Source: Sarcocystis neurona
Taxonomy: Eukaryota; Apicomplexa; Conoidasida; Eucoccidiorida; Sarcocystidae
Direction: 5' to 3'
NCBI GenBank assembly: GCA_000727475.1
Contig: KL647320.1
Coordinates: 979,072 to 1,043,071, forward strand
Length of the DNA: 64,000 bases
The notes beneath the pieces are model-generated. The model ran no database searches and was not told the origin of the DNA. It saw only the letters and a list, made by a program, of their open reading frames with translations. The position numbers and the translations under genes were made by a program. Positions 14,237-24,853 of this stretch are shown here, piece after piece (the first letter of the stretch is position 1; each line of letters starts with the position of its first letter).

Positions 14237-17200
14237 TATATACGTTGTTTCCTCTCCTCTCTGCAGAAGCGTTCGTCTCTCCTTTTCCTTCCTCTCTTTA
14301 TAGAGATACATTGATGCATGCAGACAACATGCAGATCGACAGAGAAACGTTTGTCTCCCTATTAAAATACGACGTACAGAAGTGATTTCCTCTCTTTTCC
14401 CCGCCCCATATATACACACATACGACCCCGTTCGTCTATTCAGCGAACGACACATGCGGACATACATACATGCAGCTGCACGTGCTGTAGACGAGAAGAA
14501 AAATTGTTGCACTGCCTGCTGCTGGTCTGCTGCATCTGCTGCGACTCCTCTTTCCCTGTGTTCCTTCTGCTGCTGCTACTCTCCCTGCCACAGTCCCCCT
14601 GCTGCTCGTGCTCCTGCGCTGCTGCTGCTCTTGCAGATGCAGTCCTCGTGCGGCTGCGCTGCAGCGGAGTTGTTCCTGCTGCTCTCGCTGCGACCCCCCT
14701 CCTGCTGCTGCTCTTCCTGCGGTGCTGCTGCAGCAGCTCTCCTGCTGCTGGTTTGCCTGTGTTGCTGCTGCTCTCGCTGCTGCACGTCAAGCTGCTGCTG
14801 CTGCTTGGTGGGCGGACCGCCCGCGCTAAGGACTTCTTACCGCGGTGTCTGTACGCCAGAACCATATCGTAGTCAGAGCCTTCCCCGGCTGCTGTCTCTT
14901 CTTCTTCATCGTCCTGCTGCTGTTCACGCTTCTCCTCCTCCTCATCCTTCTTCTCTGTGTCCTTTTGCTTCTCCTTCTCCTCCTTCACCTCCTCCTCTTC
15001 ACCGGACGCGGCAGCAGCAGCTGACCGCTCCTGGCGCGTCCTGCTGCTGCTGCTTCTTCCTTCTTCGCTTTGCTGCTGCGGCGGACTCTCTCTGCCGCGG
15101 CTGCTGCTATCAACGTCGCTGCTTGTGCTGCTCGCTGCTGCTGTTTCGTCTCCTTCTCCTTCTTTTTTGCTGCTAGTGTTGCCGTTCCCGCCTTCAGAAC
15201 TGCTGCCGCCGCTATCCACACTCTTTTCGAAACTGCTGCTGCTGTTGCTGCTGCCGTCGCCCGCAACTTCAGTGTTCTTTCCCCGCTCCTCTTCGTCCCG
15301 TTTCTCTTCTTCTCCCTCTGTCTTCTGCTTCTTCTTCGCGTTGCTGCTGCTCTCCAGCTGCTGCCCCTCCTGCAACGGCGACGCGACTCTGCTGCCGTTG
15401 CTTCCGTCAGTCTCGCCTTCCCCCCCCACCTCTTCTTCCATGCTCTTGCTGCTCGACTCGCCGCTCTGGCTTCCATTCCCACTGGTACTGCTAATGCTGC
15501 TCCCCTCCTTCCCAGCCTCTCCCTCCTCGCTGCCGCTGCTGCTGCCACCTCCTGACGACCCCGCCGCCATCCTCGGGCTCGTCCCGCTGCTGTCGCTGCT
15601 GCTCTCGCTGCTGTCCTTGCTGCTGCCGTTGCCGGCGCAGCAGCTGCTGCTGCTGTCACTGCTTCCGCCATCTGCGCTTTTCTTCTTCTGCTGCTCCTCT
15701 CCGTCCTCCTTCTTCCTCTTCTCTTCCTCCCCCTGCTGCGGCTCCTCCATCTCCTGCTGCTGTTGCTGCTGCGTCTCCTGGCCCGTGCAGCTGCCGCCGA
15801 GCTTCTTCCTCCCCCCGCGCTCGCTTCTGCCGCTGCTTTTGCTGTTCCTTGATCTCCACACAACGACCGTGCCGTCCGCGCAGGCAGCAGCCAAATATTT
15901 GCCCGTCCCCGAGAAGGCAGTACAAATGACTGACGTGCTGCTTGCCGTCAAAAATTCCCGTCGCTCGCCATCACACGTCCACACCCCTACATCCCCAGAC
16001 TCGTACCCCGTGGCCAGCAGCCTGCCGTCACTCTGCAAACCAGCGAAACGGTTAAACGGAAGGAAACGTGGAGGGGACGAAGGAAAGGAAAGCAGCAGAC
16101 GTCCAAAGAAGGAGAAGCCACCCGGTCACTTCGAAAAAGCAACAGACGAAGGACGAAGGTGACGACACCACCACCACCAAAAAGAAGTTGACAAGAAGAC
16201 CGGGCGGACGACGAGCAGAAAAAAGGAAGTCGAACGCGGGAAGACAACATGGACTGCGGGGAAGACGACGAAGAAGTCAACGTGCAGAGGAGAAGCAAAA
16301 GAAAGGATGCTGCAGCGAGACGAAGGAGGAGACGAGGAGGAGAACAGAGATATACAACAAAAAAAGAGCAAACCAAAACGAGAAGTTGGGAGGGGCGGGA
16401 TATAAAAGGAAGAGAGGCGAAAACAGGAGGAAATACTGGCAGAGAAAGGACAAGAGCCGATACGACGAGCGTCCCATGGATGGTGGGAAGGCAACAAATG
16501 AAACTGAGAGATATGTGGCAGCAGAAAAAGAAGACGAGCAGCACAAGGAAGGGACAGAAGAGCGGAAGGGGAGGAAAACGAGAAAACGAGAAAGTGGGAG
16601 AAGCAGACGAGAAGGCAGTGGAGGAGGAACACGAAGAACACATGCGAGACGAAAGGGAGAAAAAATGGAGACGGGAGACACGTACAGGAAGGGGGGGACA
16701 GAAGAAATGGTCGCGAAGAGATACGAGAAGAAAAGGAAGATGGTGAGGAAAACGAAGAAAAAGAAGAAGAACGCGGTAGATAATAAAGGAGGGGACGGAA
16801 TCGATGAAAAGGGGGACCTTCGGAGAGAAAAGTGGGTGAGAGCCGAGCTGCGGCAGTTCACAAGACGACGGGGACGACCGGGAAAAGAAGAAAGTTCGGA
16901 AGACAGCCGGCGGAATCGCCAGCAACCGGGGCTGCGTCTGGAGACGCCGGAAAACGGCCGAGGGAAATATGAAGACGGAACGGAAGACGACGACAGCAGA
17001 CACACGAATGACGGGGAGATCGAAGGCGCCAACCGTGAGGAAGCGGGATGAAGAGAAGGGCAGCGGACGACGTCGCGGGGTACGGGAAGAAAACAAGACG
17101 TACATACACAGAAGAGACAGAACGAAAAGGAGAAGAAGAAGAACCTACGGGTGGCAGGGCCCTTAATGTAATACTGCGAGCCCACGTATCACACGAGCAG

Positions 17201-20200
17201 CAGCCGCAGCAGCAGCAGCCGCAGCAGCAGCAGCCGCAGCAGCCGCAGCAGCAGCAGCAGCAACAGCGACACACGCAAGACAGAGCAGGCAGCCGCAGCA
17301 GCAGCGACACACGCAAGACAGAGCAGGCAGCAGCAGCAGCAGTACGACGCTTACTCTCCAGTGCGCTGAAGAGCCCGGGTTGAAGAGAGTGCCAGGAAGA
17401 AAAGACTGCGGTCCCGCAAGCTCCTTCAGCGGCGGCAGCAGACGCCCTCCCTCGAGACAAGAGGATGGCAGTTTGTACAGCCACGGGCTTCCTCCCGCGA
17501 AGCTGCCACCACAGAAAAGTTCGACAGCCGAAAAAGAACGTGAGAGACGAGAAAGCAGCATGAACACAACGCTGTACGGCAACCACGAGCCGCGCAAGAA
17601 AAAAATACACATATATACGCATGCATGGGAAGAGAGGGAGAGAGTCAAATATACAAATGATAAGAGAGAGTCATACATATATATATGGGAGGACAGAGGG
17701 GAAGGATGATAAATTTTGAGAATCCCGAAGTCCTGCACGTCTGCGAAGACCAGAACAGAACACAGACCCACGCATTCACACAGATACGCAGAAGACAGAG
17801 AACAACGCGAGAAGACGAGAAACGCGAAGAGAAAACGAGGAACCGGTAGAGAAAACGACGAATCCGAAGAGAAAACGACAGATAATGTGAGAGAAAGGAA
17901 GACTGACGGCGCGAGACACCTTCCCTCGACCCCCCGTCCGAGCGACGGTACAACGGTTTTCTCGAAATTTACCCAGCGCTGGTTGCAGAAAAACTCTGAA
18001 TCGCTTCCCCGCAGAAATGACGAGTTTCTTCATTTAAAAGACTCCTACAGAGATACGAATGTCAACCCACGTGTTCGTACAGAGGTGTCTATATGTAGAC
18101 ACACGTGTACCACACACGTCTATGTACAGACACCCTCAGCAGTAAAACAGACGCGCGAGCTTGTTGACAACGACATGGGTCCTGCGTGTGGCGACACAGA
18201 GGAAAACACTGCACGTCGGCTGTACGAACGCCGAAGTGCGTCTCATTCCCGGGTGTACGTACACCAGAAAACGCCTCACTGGCCGGTGTACGTACACCAC
18301 AAAACGTCTCACTGGCGGGTGTATGTACACCAAAAAGCTTCTCACTCGGGGGTGTATGTACACCAGAAGGCGTCTCACTGGGGGTGTACGTGCACCAGAA
18401 AACGTCTCACTGGAGGGTACGTACACCTGTCAGTGGGGGGGCACGTACACAAGTAAACGTCTCACTGCGGGGTGTACGTACACCAGAACGCGTCTCACTG
18501 GCGGGTGTATGTACACGAGAAAGCGTCTCACTGGGGCGGGTAGGCACACCAGAAAGCATCTCGTTGAGTAGGCCTGGTGTGTCTGGGGCGATCGCTTCGA
18601 GAACGCGGCGGGGTGTAGCGACACAAGAAAGTTGCTTACTTCGTAACAATCAAGTGCGGGTCAGTCGGGCTCCACTCCGACAGGGCGCCAGAATCTTTGA
18701 CGCCTTCCTCTGCCATCAATCGGCAATACGACGTCACCTTCACTTCTTCGTGAAATGCATGCAAAGGTGGTCCGACGTACAGACCGTCGTCTCCCCCGGG
18801 TGAGAATGCAGATGCAGCAGCAGCAGCACCAGCGCCATCAGCGGCAGCACTCCCAGTATCCGCTGTAGCAACAGCAGCACCGGCCGCACCAGCAGCATCA
18901 GCGGCAGCACCAGCAGCATCAGCGGCAGCACCAGCAGCATCAGCGGCAGCACCAGCTGCATCCGCGGCAGCACCAGCTGCATCTGCGGCAGCACCAGCTG
19001 CTGCATCAGCAGCAGCACCAGCTGCAGCATCAGCAGCAGCATCAGCTGCGGCACCAGCAGCAGCATCAGCTGCAGCATCAGCGGCAGCACCAGCAGCATC
19101 GGCAGCAGCATCAGCAGCGCCAGCAGCATCAGCAGCAGCAGCAGCACCAGCAGCAGCATCAGCAGCAGCAGCACCAGCGCCGGATGCAGCATCAGATGCT
19201 GCATCAGCTGCAGCATCAGCTGCAGCATCACCAGCAGCACCAGCTGCAGCATCAGCAGCAGCATCAGCTACAGCACCAGCAGCATCAGCAGCGCCAGCAG
19301 CATCCATGACAGCATCAGCAGCAGCACCACCAGCATCAGCAGCAGCACCAGCAGCGGCACCAGCGGCATCTGCTGGAGCACCGGTGGCATTGGCTGAAGC
19401 ACCAGCAGCATCAGCAGCAGCACCAGCTGCCGCACGAGCAGCAGCATCCGGTGCATCGGCAGTAGCACCAGCAGCAGCAATAGCAGAACCAGCAGCAGCA
19501 ATAGCAGCATCAGCAGCAGCAATAGCAGCCCTGCCGGCCGCGTCATCTTGCGCTACTGCTGCTGCGCTGCCTTCTCCTCCTGTTCCGCCTGCTGCTGTGA
19601 TTCCTGCTCCTTCTTCTTTCTTCTCTGTCACGCCCTCGGCGCGTGTTGCTGCTGCTGCCGCTAGTCCTTCAGCCTCGCTTGCAGGGGCTGCGGCAGCGCC
19701 ACATCAGCAGACGCAGCAGCAACGGCAACACCAGCAGTGCAGTGCACAAGAAAGCAAGCACACACACGAGGAAAGTAGCAACAACAGATTTGCAGCGGCC
19801 GCACGAGTGCAAGCCCGTGCAGCAGGAGGCGAGCCACATGACGTCAAACACGAGGCGGGTGGAGAAGGAAGCGTCGAGCAGGAGGCGCAGATGTAGCAGC
19901 AGCCCCAGGAGAAATGCGAAAGGGAGAACCCGCCAAAACCGCGGCAAGGATACGTCTGCAGCAGCGTGACGAGTAAGACAGACAGCGGCAGCAGCGGCGG
20001 AGACGCGCGAAGGCAGCAAAACGCGAAAACATGAGTGAGTAGCCCGCCTGCGCTGTGTGCTGCTGCTGTGTGCAACTCCCAGCGGCAACATCGCAGCAGA
20101 CCCGCCGCCTTCGACGGACGCAGCAGCAGCGTCAGCACGTGTAGCGGCAGAAGAAGCACAGGCAGCAGCTGCAGATATGTCACCTCCAGAAGCAACACGC

Positions 20201-22979
20201 ACAGCAGCAGCAGCAGCAACAGCGAGGAAGAATAGCAAAGTCGTGGACACGTCCCTGTGCAGCCTGCAGGACGACAGGTCCCAGTTGCAGCTGCAGCACG
20301 GCCATACGGGTGCCGACTGCAGCAGAAGCAACCTCTACGCAGCAGCCGCAGCAACAGCAGCGCGTGACGCAGCCGCCGCAGTGTTTGAAGCAGCAGTGTC
20401 AGCAGCACGCGAAGAAAGTCACAGCACCAGCAGCAGCTGGTGTCGCAGCGTCAACAGCAGTTGTGAAGGCCGGGACACCAGCTGCGGCTTCTCAAGTACC
20501 AATAGCAGCAAATAACACAACGACACGAGCTCATCCCGCTGCACCACGTCCTCCACAAATGTGGAAGACTCTTCATATATATATACGTATATATACAGTT
20601 ACTCCATCCATACTAATATGTACGTAAACGGCACATACATATATATATATATGTATGAAACATGTACCTCTCAAACTCCTCTAGACACCCACACAGGGAC
20701 ACTCCCGAGAAACCCTAACATACACAGAGAGAGAAGAAAAAAAGAAGTGGTGACATATAATATAGAGAAATCCACATATACAGAGAGAATCACACATAGA
20801 CACACTACCACATATATATATGGAGAAAAAGAGAGAGTGAGATAGATCGGGCGACAGAAAACTACAGTATAAATAGGTGGATACAAAATAGAGAGGTACA
20901 CACGTACGTAGAGAGATATCGAGAGAGATACATACGTAGATCTAAGATAGATGTAGTTACCGATAGACACAGAGATAGCTAGGTACGGATATGGATAGAC
21001 ATCGATTGATACGCATATATTACATATATATATATACATACGGAGAGCGAGGCAGATAAACTTATGGAGAGATGAACATGGTACAGACAGACGAATACAA
21101 AACTGGTAGACACAGATACAGATAGACGAAGATGTAGATACAGATAGCTATACCGAGAGAAATATAGAGATATACAGACAGATAGATACAGGTGAACAGA
21201 TATACATATACACAACACGTACATGTACATGTGCAACGACGGAGAGACAGAGAGAATTCCATGCATGCGCGTAGACAGAGCGCAGGTCAGAACGAAGCAC
21301 GGGAGCAATATACATGCAGGAGAAACGCAGTATTAGCGTGGTCGTACCTGCGGCAGGAGCGACCGCAGTCTCCAGATTCTCGATGCAGCAGCCCAGCGCT
21401 GCACCGCCGCCTTCTGCTGCTCCGCTGCTGCCGCTACCGATGTTCGCCGCTCCTGCCGCTGCGGCTGCTGCTGCTGTTCTCCGAGATGTCAGGCGCTGCG
21501 CAACAGTCGCAGCAGTAGGACTTCACATGCTCACACCGTCAGAGCCACAGCCGCCGACACATACACATCTACAAGCTTACCCGCACGCATGCAGCAGTGG
21601 TCATCCTATACACATATATACAGGCACACACACATACGTAAATACACATTCACGCAGACAGACTGTGTGTGTGCAAGCCTACAACAACAGTTCAAGTCCA
21701 TGTACACACAAAGGAGCACACGTGTGTACATACAGATGTGTGTTTCAACAAAAAGAAGTAGCTGCGGAGGACGACTATATCAGGTCATGCGCGTTGGCGA
21801 TCGGAGAGCCTCACCCAAAACAAACACCTACGGATGCTGTCTCCCTATCGCTCTTCATTCCTACATACGTACCTACACACGAGCGTATTCACACGTGTAG
21901 GCACACACCCACATACACACACAGAGGCGTACTCGTCTTTCCCGGTATATATACAGAGATATAGAATCACGAGTAACGCATGTACGCAGCTAATCTCCCC
22001 TGTTTTGGTTTGCTTCGTCTACACGTCTGCCCGTCTGCGTTGCGTGAAGATACACAGATAGACACAGACAGACAGGTACGTGTTAAAGGCAGGTAAATTC
22101 GCGTGGGTTGACAGCTATCCATGACGCGCGTCTCACCGTCCTCTTCTTTCCTCTGTGAGTTGTTGTGCGGCAAGGAGCTGAGCCGCCGCTGGATGCTGCT
22201 GCTGTCGCCATCGCCGCAGCCGCGCGCTTCAAAGGCAGCGATCCAGCACCAGCCGAAAACTCTCCTGTTCCCGCCGTTCCTGCTCCTCCTCCCGTCTGCT
22301 GCTGCTGCTGCGACGCCCCCGCAAGGGCGGCGGCACCTCCGGTAGCGTTCCCGCCTCCTGCTGCTGCTCCACCTACGCTGGGCCCGCTGCCGCCGTCGGC
22401 TGCTGCCCCTGCTCCTCCTCCTGCCCCTGCTGCCGCGCTGCCGCTGGCGCCGACTCCCTCGTGGCTGGTTCTGCGAGCTGCCGCAGCGCCGCCTGCCCCG
22501 CCGTCAGTGGGATGGGGAGAATGCGACGAAGAAGAGGACGATGCAGCAAAAGCTGCGTTCGCAGCAGCTGCAGCAGACGCGGCGTGAGCCGCCACCGCTG
22601 CTGAAAGACATTTTGGGGTAGCTCCGCTCGTGTTGCTGCAGTCGAAGGATGCCGATGATTCGTCAGTGAACAGGCTGTTGCCTCCTTCTTTGCGGCACCA
22701 GCATTCGTGTCGCTTGAAGAAGCTGAAGGTTTCTTCGCACGGGATCCCGCGTCCCGTATCATCTTCTGTGTGATACTCGATATAAATAAAAAGGAGAGCT
22801 TTCTGCAGCAGCGTGATTAGTGCGTTCGGTGGAAGCTTTTCTGCGTGAGAGAGGTGGTACGGGTTCTTCTGAATCGCTGCTTCAGCAGAAAACGAAAAAG
22901 CAGAATGCAGAAATCCATTCTCTAGTAGGTACCGATGGATGAGGAGGTTCACCTCATCCGAGGACATGTGAATCCTCAT
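7220..22979 (-). CDS. TBL1: TBL1/TBL1XR1-like LisH and WD40 repeat protein, eight or more exons
   Basis: This is a homologue of transducin beta-like 1, the WD40 subunit of NCoR/SMRT-HDAC3 corepressor complexes, and is expected to be nuclear. Exon 1 opens with MRIHMSSDEVNLLIHRYLL, close to the LisH start of human TBL1XR1 (SSDEVNFLVYRYLQ), and continues through HSAFSF and PPNALITLLQKAL. WD40 blades follow in order: ALSEWSPTDPHLIVT; SAHWRSDGRLLATGYESGDV; STSVICTAFSGTGKYLAAAC; GGVIDLDWCGDGMIASGS; EVASLRWSANGKYLAI; EPVVKAEW; TSLRISRDGSKLAIGTYDS; ISWRSTHDAVAYNVF. Exons, 5' to 3': 22979-22137; about 19715-18640 (acceptor unresolved); 17502-17355; 16032-14841; 13963-12762; 11664-11546; 8909-8766; 7334-7220. 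Every junction from exon 2 to exon 8 keeps phase with GT-AG borders, and each rejoins the blade order of the human protein. Ala-, Ser/Glu- and Gln-rich inserts make the product far longer than the roughly 510-residue family norm. Identity is firm; the exon 1 to 2 junction is not. Confidence 0.9.
8043..8096. repeat. Triple 18-bp repeat in the last TBL1 intron
   Basis: Three near-identical copies of TGTGGTTTCCTACTTTTT follow one another. They lie in the intron between exons 7 and 8 and have no coding role. Confidence 0.75.
8766..8909 (-). CDS. TBL1: TBL1 exon 7
   Basis: The acceptor GTCGCAG|C completes the codon from exon 6, and the strong donor CAT|GTAAGT leaves phase 2. It encodes CPPTSLRISRDGSKLAIGTY and DSILHIYALP, the counterpart of human [20 protein letters not shown]. 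Confidence 0.87.
11546..11664 (-). CDS. TBL1: TBL1 exon 6
   Basis: The acceptor GCTGCAG|CTC is phase 0 and the donor CAC|GTAAGG leaves phase 2. It encodes LWRVNEPLAPLLELAVHTEP and VVKAEWRDGG, matching the human segment around [20 protein letters not shown]. The exon is short and free of homopolymers. Confidence 0.85.
12762..13963 (-). CDS. TBL1: TBL1 exon 5 (two blades split by an Ala-rich insert)
   Basis: The acceptor TGTGTAG|GA completes a Gly codon. GGVIDLDWCGDGMIASGSID and the strand DFDRETCHVIPLNG come first, then about 330 Ala-, Lys- and Glu-rich residues, then GGEAEVASLRWSANGKYLAI and DSTPIIK before the donor AAA|GTAAAC (phase 0). Confidence 0.88.
14841..16032 (-). CDS. TBL1: TBL1 exon 4 (two blades split by a Ser/Glu/Gln insert)
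   Basis: The exon opens after TTTGCAG with SDGRLLATGYESGDVGVWTC, then STSVICTAFSGTGKYLAAAC and DGTVVVWRSR. About 310 residues rich in Ser, Glu, Gln, Lys and Gly follow, before DYDMVLAYRHRG and the donor G|GTAAGA. The insert therefore interrupts a propeller where the human protein has only a short loop. Confidence 0.88.
16062..17160. other. TBL1: Strongly strand-asymmetric TBL1 intron 3
   Basis: The + strand is almost entirely purine (AAG, GAG, GGA), so the sense of the gene is pyrimidine-rich. Long Lys/Arg/Glu frames on + and Leu/Ser/Phe frames on - are artefacts of this. The exon borders at 17355 and 16032 flank it. A (CAG)n/(GCAGCC)n run follows at 17195-17350. Confidence 0.65.
17355..17502 (-). 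CDS. TBL1: TBL1 exon 3
   Basis: The acceptor GTGGCAG|C completes the phase-2 codon left by exon 2, and the donor AGA|GTAAGC leaves phase 0. The encoded FAGGSPWLYKLP through SSAHWR closes one blade and starts the next. HWR joined to SDGRLLATG in exon 4 mirrors human DWNSEGTLLATG. Confidence 0.85.
18235..18570. repeat. 33-bp minisatellite with palindromic core, TBL1 intron 2
   Basis: About ten degenerate copies of a 33-bp unit contain CGTCTCACTGG and the palindrome GTGTACGTACAC. Cores start at 18253, 18286, 18319 and 18352, and further diverged copies follow. It lies between TBL1 exons 2 and 3. Confidence 0.85.
18640..19715 (-). CDS. TBL1: TBL1 exon 2 (Ala-rich linker and first WD40 blade)
   Basis: The end is secure: a donor at ACGAA|GTAAGC leaves phase 2. 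The start lies somewhere below about 19715, where an in-frame TGA closes the frame. Most of the exon is a degenerate 7-residue Ala-rich repeat (GAAADAA type, sense GCT GGT GCT GCC GCT GAT GCT). The unique C-terminal stretch from HAFHEEVKVTSYCRLMAEEG to WSPTDPHLIVT matches the first blade of TBL1. Confidence 0.7.
20560..21250. repeat. AT-rich and GATA-like microsatellite stretch
   Basis: Simple TATATA tracts and degenerate (GATA/GACA)n-like sequence lie in the presumed intron between TBL1 exons 1 and 2. No coding segment is visible. Confidence 0.6.
22137..22979 (-). CDS. TBL1: TBL1 exon 1 (LisH domain)
   Basis: This exon holds 281 codons from ATG at 22979-22977 to a donor at ACG|GTGAGA. The LisH motif is within the first 40 residues and the TBL1-specific helices reach about residue 75. 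The C-terminal two thirds is an Ala/Gly/Ser-rich insert ending in the basic stretch HRGKKRT. The frame is open upstream, but the family begins at about this Met. MSSDEVN, four codons downstream, is an alternative start. Confidence 0.85.
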
Positions 22980-24620
22980 CGTGACAAAACCCGGCGAAAA
23001 AGGCACTAGACTACGCGGGGAGGCCAAGAAAAGTGAGTGCAGCGTTGCACATGAGAAACGGGTTATGTGCGAAAGAACGCCGGAGATGGTCAACTACAAC
23101 GAATGAAAGGGCGTCCGCAAAAAAGTACCGATCGGGGTTCGAGCGAGAAGACGTCCCTGCGAAGAGGGGACACGAGAGAAGAACGTGATGATAAGAGGAA
23201 CGAGCGCAGCAGGAAATGAGGATAGGCGAAACGGGAGGGAAAGTCCTGGGAAAGAGTCTCAGCAGGAAGGGATGGAAAGGAGAGGCGAGTCAGAAACGAC
23301 ACTAGCGTCAAGCCAGTACGGTAACATGCGGGACCACGTGGGCGGAATGACAACTCGTGCACGGTTTCACAAAAAGGGGAAGCGAGTGAAAAACGAGAAG
23401 GGAAGAGAAGGCGACATGATGTCGAGGAGTGCCGCTGCCTCCACTTAAGGAGGCGGGAAAATTGACATCGAAGGGGACGAAAAAGGCGAATAAGATCTGC
23501 TCTTAAAGCCGAATAGCAATTTCAACGTGATTGACGCATCCAAGGATACGCTTCCCGCTGTGCGGGCACCGCCATGTCGGACCCAGAGATGTCGATCCAC
23601 ATGCCTGAAAGACGGACCTGGAGTGAAAATCCAGAAACTTAGTAGAAACAGGTTTGCATTTACGCACAGACTCCAGAACTGATTCGTCTTCAATGAACAG
23701 AACGTCGTTTCTCTTCGCGCGCGTGGCCGTCTCTCTCATGCCCTGCTCAGCTTCGCCAGCAAACACGCATTCCCGAGGGTGACGGGTGAAACAAGTCAGC
23801 CCCGAAAGCCGACATAACCGCGGATAACGCGCTACAGCAGTGGAAGGTGGGTACATCTGAAGTCTTCCTCCCCGTAGAAGAGAGTAAAAGTCAGTGACGT
23901 GCTGCGCCTAGTCGTCGCCCGGCAGCGGGAATGGCAGCCCCGAGACATGCGCGCTACAGTCGAAAGTCTGGCATGTTGACGTCAGTGTTCACCCCTCTGA
24001 AAGGCGGAACGGTGGACAAACAGCGACAAATGCGAAGAAAACGTCACAGGCAAGCGAGCCAATCAAAAGCGGACCCGCGCCGCGGTGGAGAAGAATCACG
24101 CACGGATACGATATGCCGCGGCTAGACAACCCCAGTAACGCCGTGGAAACCGGGAGAACATATATGCGGACGCAAGATTTTTTACCTCACAGAAAGCTGA
24201 AAAAGCTATCGCTTCACTACTGGGTGAGCTGTTTTCCACAAGGAAAAAGATTAACAGCGGATGCTTGTTCATTGAGAGTGAAAGGGTATGTATGCATGAC
24301 GCGCCGGAAAGCCTCACCACGCGATCGGGTCGTCGCGGTTCCGTCTGCGCCTACCCCTTTGCGGCTGCCAGATACAAGACGGAACCACCGTTCTCTTTCT
24401 TCACCCTGCTTCGCTGTATCAGGATAAATTTTCCACAGGTTTTAGTGTTTTACGCCTAAACTGCGTTATAGTTCCTTCGTTGGAAAGGTAGCCGCATCAG
24501 CGTGGGAACATATACGGCTGTTTGCAATCTGCGTTAGTCAGACTGTCAGACACGCATGCGTATACGGGGAGAAATTTGCCGCAGTCTTCAGTACCGGGGT
24601 ACTCAGGTAAGGAGGCTTTT
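22980..24620. other. TBL1 upstream region, repeat-poor
   Basis: This holds the expected promoter and 5' UTR of TBL1; I cannot place a specific element. A 117-codon ATG frame on the - strand at 23856-23503 has mixed composition, but it has no recognisable domain and no paired splice site. It may be a small gene or chance. Confidence 0.3.
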
Positions 24621-24623
24621 TTG

Positions 24624-24853
24624 ACGGCCGAAAAAGGGAGCAGAGAAAGTGGAATAGATGGGAGATATCGTGGTTCACTACTGAGGTAACGTCCAGGGAC
24701 TGGAAGTACACCTCCGTATAAAGAGGGCCTTCAGTATGACAGCGACACAGGGAGCAGAGAACGTGAAGTAGATGGAAGATACCTTGTTTCATTACTCAAG
24801 TAACGTCCAGAGACGGTAAGCGTACACGTCCGTATGAAGAGGGCCTTGAGTAT
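24624..24853. repeat. 114-bp tandem duplication
   Basis: Two copies, about 24624-24738 and 24739-24853, share GGGAGCAGAGAA (24636 and 24750), TAACGTCCAG (24687 and 24801) and AAGAGGGCCTT. The period is 114 bp. No coding role is apparent. Confidence 0.75.

Noticed and set aside
12442..14385. 647-codon + strand open frame with Ala/Ser/Phe-rich sequence
   Set aside because: It is antisense to TBL1 exon 5 and its flanks; the opposite strand carries WD40 blades with matching splice phases, and the openness comes from triplet repeats.
14957..16162. 401-codon + strand Leu-rich open frame
   Set aside because: It is antisense to TBL1 exon 4; its Leu/Ser content is the reverse of the Ser/Glu/Gln insert.
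20700..20720. AACCCTAAC-like sequence as a telomeric repeat
   Set aside because: It is a single isolated unit, not an array.
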